Below are positions 24,011 through 37,790 of a stretch of DNA of 64,000 nt, in pieces. The notes below the pieces were generated by a model that did no database searches, had not been told where the DNA came from, and saw nothing but the letters and a program-made list of their open reading frames with translations. Position numbers and translations under genes: made by a program. The DNA lies in the NCBI GenBank assembly GCA_030340625.1, contig JAOPHQ010003521.1, forward strand, positions 1 to 64,000, given 5' to 3'. Source of the stretch: Merluccius polli (lineage: Eukaryota; Chordata; Actinopteri; Gadiformes; Merlucciidae). Position 1 is the first letter of the stretch, and every line of letters starts with the position of its first letter.

Positions 24011-25218
24011 TCGCTGGAGGGTCTGACCCACCTGTCCCAATACATAGTAAGGTAGAGAAACAGCCTAAAGAGGCAAGCCGAAGCGGTTTCAGATTGAGGA
24101 CACATCAGTTTATCCTACCCAGGAAGTGCTATCAACGCAAGATTTTTTCAACTTATTAGACATACACTTAAAGCAAGTGTGAAGGCTGTGATTGGCTGAG
24201 ATCATCAGCAGTTGACGTGGGCTTAATGGCACAGAAGTAGCTGTCTCATTTTCAAACTGCTCCTGTCCTCCCGCTAGACCGCTAACTACTACTGTGCGTC
24301 TCCTCAAAAGGTGTAGTGAACAAGCGATAGGAATGAGGACGCAGGGAAAGGATGCCAAACCCAGAATACAGAGTGTTCCAGCCAACTGACAAACTTAAGT
24401 GTACAATGTGAAGATTGGCGATTCATTTTGAAAACGTGGTGCTTTTCAGCATTGCAAACAGATTGACGAAATACAACTGGTCTTTTTTTTTTTTTTAACA
24501 ATACTCAGGCTTCTCCTTCATTTGTGTTATTTGTTTTTCAAACATGAGATTAGAATCCTTTCAGGGCCATTATAACTATAGGTCAAACATTGCCTTTAGT
24601 TTTGCAGGCCCACATTCTTCATCTGACTGGATTTGCTGGTGTTTAGGATTAAGATTTGCGATTTTTCAAAGAATTGCAAACAGCCAGCGAAATTAGTGCT
24701 GAATATCTACACAAGAATGAATCCATCCTTATGGATAAAATAAATTATTGATCTTAGAAACTGCATGAATTAGAGAATATGTGATCAGACTCACACAGTG
24801 TACTGCTTACAATCCTACTTTGTGAGGTACACTTCTGATCAGACCAGATCAAAAAGCCTGGACGTAATTGGATAGAGCTACAACCAATCATATAGAGTCC
24901 AGTTTGTTTAATACTGTCACAATAGCGTATTCAACAGACTGTTCCATATCAGTGGCAGCCATCTTGGTTGTCTACAAAAACGCCTAAATTTTGCTCCTCT
25001 GTAGAGTCATCATATCAAACCCGCCCCATATTAAAAAAAAACGGTTGTAATTAGCCTAACCCGGGCCTGGCCGGCTGGAAATCTGTCTGAAAGGGAGGGG
25101 GGGCCAGACGTATCTTCCAGAGCAAATAAAACATGAGCTTGCAGATTCGTCTGGTTAGACGAATAGGAGGCTAGGATTGACCACAGCGGCAAAAAAATAA
25201 AGTATATATATCCTGGAT
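24011..25218. other. Non-coding DNA
   Basis: Unique sequence, a poly-T at 24482-24496, no gene found. Confidence 0.45.
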
Positions 25219-25869
<651 letters not shown>

Positions 25870-26035
25870 TGTTCTGGGAGGAGGTAGTTACTGTTTATTT
25901 TATTTATTTACTTTTTGTGGACTTCTTATGGACAAGACCGTGAAGTGGGTTGAAAGAGAGGGAACAACATGCATAGCATCGGAACGCAGGTGGGAATTGA
26001 ACCTGGGTGACCATTAGCAGGTTGAGACGCCGATT
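25870..26035 (-). mobile_element. Probable SINE, minus strand
   Basis: On the minus strand the sequence has a B-box-like GGTTCAATTCCCACC at about 25990-26005 and runs on to a T-rich/A-rich boundary near 25900. It resembles fish SINEs usually seen as GGAATCGAACCC in this orientation. Confidence 0.4.
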
Positions 26036-26427
26036 TAGTTGTTATTTCTGGCAAACCACAAAAACAGAACCTGAAAAAGACCAGTAGTCAGAGGTTCCTC
26101 CCAGAACCTTCTGAAGGGTAAACTTCAGGGCTCAAATCATTTCCTTTTGTCTGCACTGCCAAAATATTTACACCATACCTTTACAGTCTTATACTTTAAC
26201 ATTTCCATTACATGATTGTCTTTTATTGTCTTTAATGAATTGTCCCTTAAATATCTTTAAAATGTGATTCAAGTCCACGTGAAGCCCACTGAATGGCTCT
26301 GGGTTTGAAGGATACTATATAAATAAACCTGCCTTGCCTATTCTCTCTGCACCTTATTCTGTTTTCTGTTTTGAAACTTTCCGGCGACATCACAGTCCGT
26401 CTTGATGTAACCGAGGGTACAAACGCT

Positions 26428-26431
<4 letters not shown>

Positions 26432-26499
<68 letters not shown>

Positions 26500-26514
26500 G
26501 GGGGGGGGGGGGGG
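26432..26514. repeat. (GT)n followed by poly-G
   Basis: About 33 GT units, TA, then 16 G. Confidence 0.95.
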
Positions 26515-27239
26515 TCTGGCTCTCTTTCCCCCCCCAGGCAAACAGCGGCCCTGCTGGGGCCTGCAGGGGATCTGAAACGGCCATTCCCTGTGAAAGTGAG
26601 AGATGTTTGAACGTCTCGGAGGGTCACAGGAGAGACCTTTCCTTATCACGTCCCTGCTCCCTGAATGCAGCATGCACAGAGAGTGTGTGTGTGTGTGTCT
26701 GTGTGTGTAGAGGCTATTAAGGAGGATAGCAAGAAGACATAAGAGAGGGAGCGAGAGTGGGAGAGATAAAGAGATACGAGGGAGCAGGCAAAATAATAAG
26801 GCTGGTGATTGCTAGGGCATTTTTCATGTATTCTGGCCTTAAGGTGGGGAGTGTGTTTCTCAATAAACAACTCAAATGAGCTCTCTGTATCGCCGGGATA
26901 TGGAGAGCAGGCAAAAGTGCAAAATGAGGGGCATAACTTGTGTCTCCTCTTGGCGCCCAAGTCCTGTATAATACCGCCTCACTACACACGTTATCCTGGC
27001 GATGTCAACAGCGGTGTGTGTTACATCCATCCCCAGCTGGAGAGCTGAACACACAGGGGCTGAGATAACCCTGCCGCTGGACACTAGTACTGAGGCTGGC
27101 TTGGTACTCTCCACCACTCTCTGCTGCCAGGCCCCCCTCCTCTAGCCTGGGGGAGGGAGGGTGAGGGACGAGCATGGGCCTGGTTCACCTTAGACAAACC
27201 ACACTGGAGATACCAGCACACACATTACTGCTACATGAC
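26515..27239. other. Non-coding DNA with short GT and GA repeats
   Basis: TGTGTGTG at 26683-26709 and GA-rich sequence at 26728-26780; otherwise unique. Confidence 0.45.
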
Positions 27240-27575
27240 AGTATGGAGAGGAGGAGAGAGGAGGAGGGAGGGGAGAGGAGGAGCAAGGAGAAAGGAAAGG
27301 GAGGGGAGTGGAGAGGAGAGGGGAGAAAGGGTGAGGGGGTGAGAGGAGATGAGGAGAGGGAGAAGGAGAGGAGTGGAAGAAAAGAGGAGAGGGGACAAGG
27401 AGAGAGAAGACCAGAAAATGTAGATAAGGGGAGGAGAGTCAGAGGGGAGATGAAGAGAGAAAATAAAAAAAGGAGACAATAATAGTACATAAGAAGAATG
27501 AAATGAGACACGAGAAGAAGAGAAAAGAGAAGAGACAAGGACAGAGGAGACAAAGGAAGTGAAAAGAAGACTCTC
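27240..27575. repeat. Long purine-only (GGAGA) tract
   Basis: Over 300 bp almost free of C and T on the plus strand, made of GGAGAGGAG and GAAGAGA words. Confidence 0.85.
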
Positions 27576-27588
27576 AGGGCAGGGAAAG

Positions 27589-29075
<1,487 letters not shown>

Positions 29076-29109
29076 ATGAGTGTCTCGACGGGGCTCCAGT
29101 GCCTGTGTT

Positions 29110-29400
29110 GGGATCACATCTTTTCGCCTATTCTTCCTGAGGGGACTCAAGAAGTGTGGCACGTCTGTCAAAGCACTCACTCACTTCCTTGTGCACTATG
29201 GAGAGCGTCCTCACCGCTGTTGTTCGCAAGGCCTTTTGACAGCGGAGCGCGTCATTGGCTGCCGCCTCCCCCTCCGTGCATCTATCACACGCGGCGATGC
29301 CTTAGGAAAGCATGAAGAATCACTACAGACTGCAGCCACCCAAGCTATATGGACCGTTGCTGCCGTCTGGCAGACAACGCCAAAATATACGTTTTAATTT
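29110..29400 (+). pseudogene. L2-like LINE reverse-transcriptase 3' remnant
   Basis: The frame reads RLFFLRGLKKCGTSVKALTH, resembling the segment after the RT domain of L2/Rex-type LINEs. Further on, VIGCRLP in one frame, IYHTRRCLRKA in the next and RITTDCSHPSY in the third follow the family order (IGC.LP ... Y..R...KA..I..D.SHP). Three frames in 250 bp show decay. A likely 3' end with TGATAAATAAAACACTGAAT follows near 29490-29510. Most of the LINE is absent, as usual for 5'-truncated copies. Confidence 0.6.
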
Positions 29401-29780
29401 AACGTATATTTTTCTATGACTACTACATAGTTGTTGCTGCCATGTCCTAAGAACTTCACTGTTCAAAATGACCCTGTGTTATACTGTTGATTTGATAAAT
29501 AAAACACTGAATTTGAGATTTGACACCCAGCTCCTTACTAAAGTCATTCCCAGTGGGAAAAAGGAAGCAAGCTAACACACAGAGAGATATGACTAGTATG
29601 GCTGCTAGGCTAGGTAGTGCAATAGGTGCAGTGGGTGGATATACTGTACACTGAATGCTGGGAAATATTTACGACCATCATTAAATTAGCGAACTACGAT
29701 TGATGTGGCTATAAACAAGAGAGCCCACAGAAAGCAAAGTATAGGAGTGGGATCAGGAGTTGGCTATTGTGTGGTTGTGT

Positions 29781-29802
29781 GTGTATGTGAGTGTGAGTGT
29801 GA

Positions 29803-29882
<80 letters not shown>
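29781..29882. repeat. (GT)/(GA)n microsatellite
   Basis: GTGTGAGTGTGAG leading into about 37 pure GA units. Confidence 0.95.
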
Positions 29883-30265
29883 AATAAGAGACAGAGGGCA
29901 GAAGAAAAAGTGTGAGACAGAAAAAGAGTGAAAAAATAGTGAGTGTGAGTGTGTAACCGAGAAAGAGAAAAACATGTCAGTAAATAGAAAATAGAATGAG
30001 AGGACAGAAAAAGTAAAGAGAGTGCAGGAGGCCGGGTATAGCGGAACAGAGTTGAGTTATCAGGCTGCAGTGTGTCTCAGGGGCCCAGGTCCCAGGGGCC
30101 CTCACTACTAGAGATAGAGAGAGGGAAAGAGAGACAGAGACAGGGGGAGCAAAGGAGACAGATGCATACAAAGATAGAGAGAGCAATAGACAAAGAGAGT
30201 GAGCGTGAGAGCAAGAGAGAGACAGACAGAGACAGAGACAGGGACAGAGAGAGAGAGAGAGATAT
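29883..30265. repeat. Degenerate purine-rich tract
   Basis: GAGACAGA/GAAAGAG words, denser at 30108-30262. Frames through it are low complexity. Confidence 0.75.
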
Positions 30266-31615
30266 AACTCCATCAGCTCTCCTGATGTGACATCACCAGG
30301 TATCACCTCACAGGGTTTAATTGTCTCACAGATTCATTCTTCTTTTTACCCACTTTTTATTTTAAATGATAATTAAAATGAAGATGAAATGAAATCATTA
30401 ACATACAAAGCCTGTGAAGCACTTTGTAGCAGGTTTTAAAAGGTGCTTGTGAATTTGATTGAAATTAATCAAGTTTATTATCATTAATACAAAATAAAAT
30501 AAGCCCATTATGAAATCCATTATGCTTCATGTTCATTGCATTGATTGAAATCCTGATAATTTTTAATTGATAGTATGAATGATACAGATGAGGGAATTAT
30601 AGTGAATAGGCATCACAAATCTGATACAGAATGTTACAGCCGTTTGTTTTGGTGCAGAGACACAGTGGAACATCTCGTTCTCAGCAAGCTACCTATCCTG
30701 GACACATCCCTGAGACCTTCACGTCCTGATACATCCAGACTCCAAGATTTACAGAAAAAGGAAATAGGCACATGAACTGAAAGATTTCAATAATAAACAA
30801 TAATTGGATATGAACAGCAACCAACAACAGATCAGGGAGCCAATCGAAGTTCAGCAACCAGCTAAGTGGAGTAGGTCTGGTATGATCACACACACACACA
30901 CACACACACCATTTTAGAAATCTTAAAACGGTCAAGTCAACCATGTTTTAAAAATCATGGGCAGTGACCACCAGCACCTGCAGCATGCTTTGGCCTTGGC
31001 TAACCGGAAGATTAAGGTCCATCATTTGGCCCGTGATAACAACGGGTTATCCCACGGTTGATCTTAAGTGCATTGGATCAATACTTCTTCGCCTCGGCCC
31101 TCTTTTCCTTCCCCTCTACATCTGCTGTTCTTTTCTTTTTCCCGGTAAAACCCTTTTCACTTGAAACGACAGGCTGGCAGCCTCATCTCATCTACATTAC
31201 AGAACACTCGCTGTCTGGTCTGGAAGCCAGTCCACACCTTCAGACAGACAAGTAAGACACAAACAACAACGCGTCACCCTGCTAAAGGGTCCCAGACAGG
31301 ATCGATAGCGAGACAGCACTGTGCCGGGGGTTCAATCCACTCGGTGGCGTCTCATCCCGCTGGCCAGAAACATCAGAGACCGGATCCTGGCACCTGGGAG
31401 GCAGGCAGGCAGGCAGGGGAGCAGAGTAGAGAGTAAGCAGAGAATGTACTTCTGTTCTTTATCTGCAGGACAGATGCCCAGATATCTACAACCTGGTCTG
31501 ATTCAGGTCTACCTCTAAGTGCTGACCTGCACCTTGCAAAATGTGCAGACCATACCATAGAAAGTGTTTGTTGAATGAAGAGAGATAAAATGGTTTTGGA
31601 GAGTGAGATAGCATG
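30266..31615. other. Non-coding DNA
   Basis: AT-rich 30340-30560 including a retroposon-like tail, (CA)n at 30889-30910, (GGCA)n at 31400-31418. No gene. Confidence 0.45.
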
Positions 31616-31617
31616 GG

Positions 31618-31619
<2 letters not shown>

Positions 31620-31698
<79 letters not shown>
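31620..31698. repeat. (GT)n microsatellite
   Basis: About 38 units ending in GAGAGAG. Confidence 0.96.
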
Positions 31699-31703
<5 letters not shown>

Positions 31704-31849
31704 AGGTACTATTCCTTTGTTTGAGTTTATTGGTGTGTATTGGCATGTGGATCTGCATGCATGAAAGTGTCTCCACGTGCACACTTGTAGTGCATGTGTG
31801 GGTATCTGTGCGTGTGTGTGTGTTTGGGTGATTTCTATCAACAACACAC

Positions 31850-32290
31850 CCTTTAGAGAATAACATCATATCCTTTTGGGGACATACCAACCTTCAGAGG
31901 ACGACATCACATCCTTGAGGACATCACATCATTTAGAGATAACATCACAGCCTTCAGAGGACGACCTAACAGCGTTCAGAGGATGACACCACCTCCTTTT
32001 GAGGACATCACATCATTTAGAGATGACATCACATCCTTTATGGGTGAAATCACCTGCCTTTAGAGAATAACATCACAGCCTGTATATGTCAACATCACAT
32101 TGTCACATTCCTTTAGAGTTACATCACATCCTTTAGAGGTTGTGGTCACATCCTTTAGAGAATGACATCACACCTTTCGGAGCATGACATCACATCCTTC
32201 AGAGGATGACATCACACCCTTCCGGGGGGGGGGGGGCAACATTGCAGCGTTTAGACGACATCAAACCGTTTAGACATGACATCATCACAT
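31850..32290 (+). repeat. Degenerate minisatellite 'GACATCACATCCTTTAGAG'
   Basis: About 15 units of roughly 25-32 bp built on ACATCACATCCTTTAGAG with GGA/GAA links and variable length. A 13-bp G run interrupts at 32224. No matching array occurs elsewhere in the window. Confidence 0.85.
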
Positions 32291-33225
32291 CCCTCATCAG
32301 AAGGAGATCAGCACTGGTGGAGGACAGCGTTGGCTGACAGCCTGCTAAATAAGACACTTCCTCAGATGGTTGATATTACAGGCAGCCTACAAACAGATGG
32401 GGTCTGTTCACGGCTGCTGCACATCTCCGTCGAGCGGAGCCATGATTACCTTTCAGACGAACAGGAGTAATTAAAAGTAACACAATGTTTTGTTATGGAA
32501 ATACGGTTGAAGTGTGATTAATGCTACAGATAGAGATGGCAATGCTATTGTTTAACTTGTACATCTTGTTGACAATAGCATGTTGCATATCATTGAATAT
32601 AGCAACTGATTTCAATGGGTTACTTTGACATGTTGTGCTCAAGGCCTATACAAACAAACAAACAAACTTGACTTTAACAAGGCAGCTCAGTTTCAAGCCT
32701 AAGGTATAAGCCATGAATGTAAAATGCTAACATTTTAATTCTACTTCAATGCCGTGTGTGTTTGTCGCCACATCATTCCACATGGTAGAAAATACCCTGC
32801 TGTCGCGCCATTGTTCCAACAGGAACAGGGAAAACAGATGTAGTGGCAGTATTATGCGAGGGGATAACGCTTGACAAGTGGAGCCATACCGCTCAAAGAG
32901 CCCCTCTCGACAATAGCCTCCGTTAGTCAGTCCCCACAGACAAACTACTGTGTATTCATCATCCCCTTCCCTCACAGATCTCCTCCGCAGCCTCGTACCC
33001 TTCTCAAATCATGCTTTTGTTTCCAGCTGGTTTCTTTCCATGTCAAAATGCTGCTAATGAATTGGAAGCCAAAAAAAAATTTAAATACCAGGCCGCGAGC
33101 TTGTCGCTATTCCCACTGACTTTCAAACGCTGAGTGACTCCTGTGTTTGTCAGAGATAGGGAGGAGGAGGATGAGAATCGAGTGGGGGCTGTAGTAGGTA
33201 TTGATGAGCCACTTTTCCCCCACTG
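32291..33225. other. Non-coding DNA
   Basis: Unique sequence with a short (CAAA)n at 32650; no gene recognised. Confidence 0.45.
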
Positions 33226-33233
33226 TTTGGGAG

Positions 33234-33476
33234 TAGGGCTAAACAATTAATCAAAATATTATCGAAATAACAATATGGACAAGTGCAATATCCAAATCGC
33301 AGGGCAAAATGTTTAAATTTACATTTATAAACACCTTTATAAATTAAGTTAAGAGATGCCCTGGCCTACACATTTTTTTGGTACAGACCCCAACAAATAT
33401 CAAATCATGATTTTAATAGTTTTTTCAGTGAAAAATAAAAATGTTGATGATTTTTTTACCATATCGTTCAGCTCTA
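33234..33476. mobile_element. 243-bp hAT-like MITE
   Basis: The left end is TAGGGCTAAACAATTAATC and the right end, reverse-complemented, TAGAGCTGAACGATATGG. The flanks TTTGGGAG and TCTGGGGG agree at 6 of 8 positions, a worn target duplication. There is no coding capacity, and the interior is AT-rich. Confidence 0.7.
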
Positions 33477-33867
33477 TCTGGGGGCAAACAAAAGGGGCAA
33501 CCAAACCACAGGATGGAAAGTGTCAAGGCAAACTGGGATGATCTTTTTGGTCTGCTTTAATTTGGTTGCATATGTTTGGACAAGGCTCAAACGGTACCTA
33601 CATGTACCAGAGGTACTACTTTCTCTTTGTAATCATTTGTCTCGGTTGGATGCAGATGGCCAGAGCATCATGTTGAATGCTAACATGATATCTTTGGCCA
33701 CCTGCATTTGACAGCGACCAGTTTAGCTACCAGCTACCAGCCCGAAGTTTTTTTTTTTTTTACATACATACCCTTAGTTTCTGCTTTGTTTTATCTCAAT
33801 CGTGACCATTTGTTTTTTTGTTTTGTTTCTATCATTAAACGTCTGCCATTCAGCACCTATTCCACTC

Positions 33868-34060
33868 CTAGTCATCCCTGGAAGGGGGATCCCTCTACTG
33901 TGTTCCTTCACAAGGTTTCTTCCCTGTGGGTTTTGGGGAGCATTTCCTTGCCCTTTAGAGGGCTTAGGGTTAGGGGTGGTTTTGTATGAGGGCATGTGAA
34001 GCCCTTTGAGACTGTAACTGTGATTGAGGGCAACACAAATACATTTCACTTGACAGAAAA
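33868..34060 (+). mobile_element. Interspersed repeat tail ('CCCTTTGAGACTGT')
   Basis: Contains ATCCCTCTACTGTGTTCCTT, TTTGGGGAGCATTTCCTTGCC, and the ending CCCTTTGAGACTGTAACTGT with GGGCAACACAAATACATTTC. This matches the 3' part of widespread fish retroposon repeats. Family assignment is from memory only. Confidence 0.5.
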
Positions 34061-34429
34061 GGCTTCCTCTCTCATCCCTTCCCCACGTCCTCCTCCTCCA
34101 CCTACTAGCCTGCTTGTCATCCCCCCCCCCCCCTCCCATGTCCATTAGGCTGTCGCTCCACAGGCAGGAGTGACTCTGACATTTGCTGAGCCGCCCGGTA
34201 GACTGCTGAGGCTTGAAAGGAAATCCAGCGCTTTGACCCAAAACCACTCGTTTGGTTTTCCTCTCCATCTCCCTTCCGTCAGAAGCCCTTTTGTGACATT
34301 GTGTGCTGCCATGTCGGCCCTCACTGAAGCCTGCATGAATTTTATCCAAAGGGCCCCCCCCCCCCCCCGATACACACACTGAGACACACACACACACACA
34401 GATAAATACATAAAATATATTCAGTCTGT

Positions 34430-34995
34430 GTGTATATGAGAGGGACAGAGGGAGAGAGAGCAAAAGAGCAGGAAAATGAGAGAGGGAGAGGTAGAGAGAA
34501 AGAGAGGGAGACAGAGGTAGAGGTAGATAATGAGGGGGAGAGAGAGGTAGAGACAGATAATGAGGGGAAGAGAGGTAGGTAGATAAGGAGGGGGAGGGAG
34601 AGAGGTAGAGGTAGATAATGAGGGGGGAGAGAGGGGTAGCGGTACAGAGAAAGAGAGGGAGACAGATAATGAGGGGAAGAGGGGTAAGTAGATAATGAAG
34701 GGGAGCGAGAGAGAGATAGTGAGGGGGAGAGAGAGAAAGGTAGATAATGAGGGGAGAGACAGAGGTAGAGGTACAGAGAAAGAGAGGGAGACAGAGGTAG
34801 ATAATGAGGGGGGAGAGAGAGAGAGGTAGATGAGGGGAGAGGGAGAGGTAGATAATGAGGGGAGAGAGAGGTTAGGTAGATAATGAGGGGGGGAGACAGG
34901 TTAGGTAGATAATGAGGGGGAGGGAGAGAGCTTAGGTAGATAATGAGGGGGGGAGAGAGAGCTAGAGGTACAGAGAGAGAGAGAGAGAGAGGGCC
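34430..34995. repeat. Purine-rich minisatellite 'GGTAGATAATGAGGGG'
   Basis: About 565 bp of GAGAGAGGTAGATAATGAGG-type units of 20-60 bp with variable GA spacers. The minus strand is open for over 200 codons, reading Leu-Ser-Pro repeats; this is composition, not a gene. Confidence 0.9.
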
Positions 34996-35920
34996 CAGCA
35001 TGGAATTTTTGCACATACAAATGTTCAATATTTTATTGCCGAACCAGAAAGATATTGCTCAAGGGAAAAAATATCAGGGAGTGTTCATGAAGGTAAACAC
35101 ATAAAAAAACAAGATCACAGTGCATGATAATTAGCAACTAAATAATATTACCACCACTTAGAGCCAAAAGGATTAAAAAGTGCTCAGCCATGAAAATACT
35201 GCTTTGTACTCTTTAACTAAGACACTATTAGAAACATAACCAGGATCAAACGCCCAGTGTATACTGTATGCTGTTTTGTTTTGCAGAATATAGAATATAG
35301 AACTGTAGAATATAGAATCTAAAGACCATCCTTTCTACTTCAAACCCATCACTAGATAATAATGGAGGTTGAGGCGGCTTTGTCACAGTGCCAGTAAGCT
35401 AGCTATCTTTGTTGTATTGACATTTGCTTTAGCATTACTGTATCTTCTTTCTCTGTTAGCTTAGTATAAGTGTGTTGGTAAGCTTGCGCAGCAAACTAAA
35501 AACGCTTTTAAGTAAACCCGGCATTCATCCGAGTCCTACTAGTAAACGGCAATAGGAAATCTCTTCCTCAATCACTCTCATACAAATACAAACATGGCAA
35601 ACATAACGTCAGACCCCACATATTACTACGGCTCTGGAGTCCTTACACAGGTAAAAACGATCATTTGCACACACGACATTTGATCCATAGCAGGTGGACA
35701 GAGGTGATGTCCTAACAACCCCCCCCCCCCCCACCCCAACAGACAGGGCAGGTGTGAGCAGAGAGACAGCTCTGATTAATAACAGGTGTCAGGAAGACTC
35801 TCAGACTGTGATGTGTGTCTGCGTGTGTGTCTGTGTGGTATAGGTGTATGTGCGTGTACCTCAAGGGTCCTTTTTATAGGTTACAAGACAAGCTTAGCCA
35901 GCGCTATCCATTATAAATGA
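34996..35920. other. Non-coding DNA with one exon-like stretch
   Basis: Includes AGAATATAGAATATAGAACT repeats at 35286-35320, a C run at 35720-35734, and the exon-like stretch at 35595-35651 listed separately. Confidence 0.45.
35595..35651 (+). other. Exon-like stretch, possible start exon
   Basis: AACATGG (good start context) opens MANITSDPTYYYGSGVLTQ, which ends exactly at CAG|GTAAAA, a strong splice donor. No repeat overlaps it. Nineteen codons are too few to identify, and no partner exon was recognised downstream, so this could be chance. Confidence 0.15.
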
Positions 35921-35979
35921 CATCTGGTGTCACCAATACTGTTCTGTTACTCTCCCCCCCGCCTCTGTCTCTCATCTCC

Positions 35980-36215
35980 TGCCTCTATATATATATATAT
36001 ATCTATCCATCTCACCCCTCTCTCTATATATCTCCCCCTTTCTCTCTCAGCCTCTCCCTGGCTCTATCTCTCTCTATATATATACACACACTTCCCATTT
36101 TCTCTCATTCCCTCTCCCTCCACATTTTTTTATTCTCTCCCGTCTCTCTCTCCCCATCCCTCACTCACTATAGTACATCTTCCAACTTTGTGTGTCTCTC
36201 TCCCTCTCTCTGGTC
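35980..36215. repeat. (TA)n and CT-rich tract
   Basis: TATATATATAT at 35986-36002 in a pyrimidine-rich region of CTCTCTCC words. Confidence 0.85.
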
Positions 36216-36278
36216 AGTGTGACATATGTACCTGTCCCTGTGCCCCAGCAGTCTGCTGGGATTAATAGAAACAGAGGA

Positions 36279-36586
<308 letters not shown>

Positions 36587-36716
36587 GTCGCTGGGGACCA
36601 AGAACGTCCGCTGAAATAAAGTTGTGCGTTACGTCATCTCCTTAAATCATGTAGACTTATTTATTGTAGTGTATTATTTATTATTATTAACGTGTTGTGT
36701 TGTTACCATCTGTTAC

Positions 36717-36795
36717 TGTTTTAACCATGTCTGTCATGTACAGCACTTTGTAACACACCGTAGACACGCTGCTATACATAAACTTTATTATCATA
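36717..36795 (+). repeat. Short retroposon tail
   Basis: CAGCACTTTGTAACACACCG ... GCTATACATAAACTTTATTA resembles the 'AGCACTTTG..GCTATATAAATAAA' ends of fish LINE/SINE repeats. Similar short tails lie at 26260-26340, 30410-30480 and 21105-21140. Confidence 0.4.
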
Positions 36796-37250
36796 CATAT
36801 GTAGCATGATTACTCCAGTGTGGTTGGGCTGATACAGCTGTTATTGCAGGTGTTTACAGCACAACATCTACATAATGCATGAAGCTCGCAGGATAGTGAA
36901 CTGTCTCCTATAATACAGGTGTGTAAAAATATGGTAGTACGATATAGGGTAAAAGGAATGGGTGTTTGTACTTAGGGAGTGACACATTGACTAATGGGTC
37001 AGTGGGTTTACACTGACAAAGACTCCCCATCAGCCTTTAGAGGGACACACCGTTAGCCCACCCAACCCACAGGTCCCTGACCTATATATAGACCCCCCCC
37101 ACCACCACCTATGAGACGCCAGGGTCAGAGTGATTTATGAACTGTGATTTATCAATAGACAGTCACAGGAATGTTGCTATGTTCGCCTCAGACTACCGAT
37201 TTGTGCAAAAATGTACATTGATGGAAGCTGGAGTGTGAGTACACATACCT
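36796..37250. other. Non-coding DNA
   Basis: Unique sequence with a short C run at 37096; nothing recognised. Confidence 0.45.
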
Positions 37251-37253
<3 letters not shown>

Positions 37254-37337
<84 letters not shown>

Positions 37338-37440
37338 GGTGAGAGAGATACATAGACCAACACACAGGAAGGGGGAGAGAGAGTGAACAAGAGCGAGAGA
37401 GAGAGTGTGAGGAAGGGTAGACAGCAAGGGAGCAAGTGAG
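37254..37440. repeat. (TA)n(GA)n compound repeat and purine flank
   Basis: TA for about 48 bp turning into GA for about 33 bp, then GA-rich sequence. Confidence 0.92.
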
Positions 37441-37679
37441 GAGGGGAGGATCAATGGAGGTATGAACATTAAATCTCCAGGTTGGGATGTGCGCCTGACT
37501 CATTGATTTTCCCAGCAGCGCCTGATTCCATTCAACACAGACAAAGTTAACAAGATGGAAGCCTCCAGCTGGGCCGCCTTTCACACACACAGAGCCCCCC
37601 TCCCAGAGGGATGGGTATGGCAGGCCAGGAGACGCTAAGGGGTTGGGGGGCCGGGCGGTGCCAGGGAAAAACGAGGTAA

Positions 37680-37728
37680 GATAAAGAGTAAAACATTGCG
37701 GGAGCGAGATATAGAGGAAGAGAGAGCG

Positions 37729-37765
<37 letters not shown>

Positions 37766-37790
37766 GAGAAAGAGAACGAGAAAGAGAAAA
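37680..37790. repeat. GA-rich tract
   Basis: Pure GA at 37732-37760 with GAGAAAGAG flanks. Confidence 0.88.

Noticed and set aside
27185..27553. Opposed frames of 102-122 codons, Arg/Glu/Lys-rich or Leu/Ser/Pro-rich
   Set aside because: They are readings of the purine-only tract.
29076..29397. Two overlapping plus-strand frames as a novel gene
   Set aside because: Combined across frames they follow an L2-like LINE C-terminal pattern, so they are a retrotransposon remnant.
33774..34463. Minus-strand open frame of 229 codons
   Set aside because: It crosses a retroposon tail, a C run and CA repeats; no domain, no conserved motif, composition unlike coding sequence.
34342..35028. Minus-strand open frame of 228 codons, Leu/Ser/Pro-rich
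   Set aside because: It is the complement of a purine-rich minisatellite; the peptide is pure repeat with no start context or domain.
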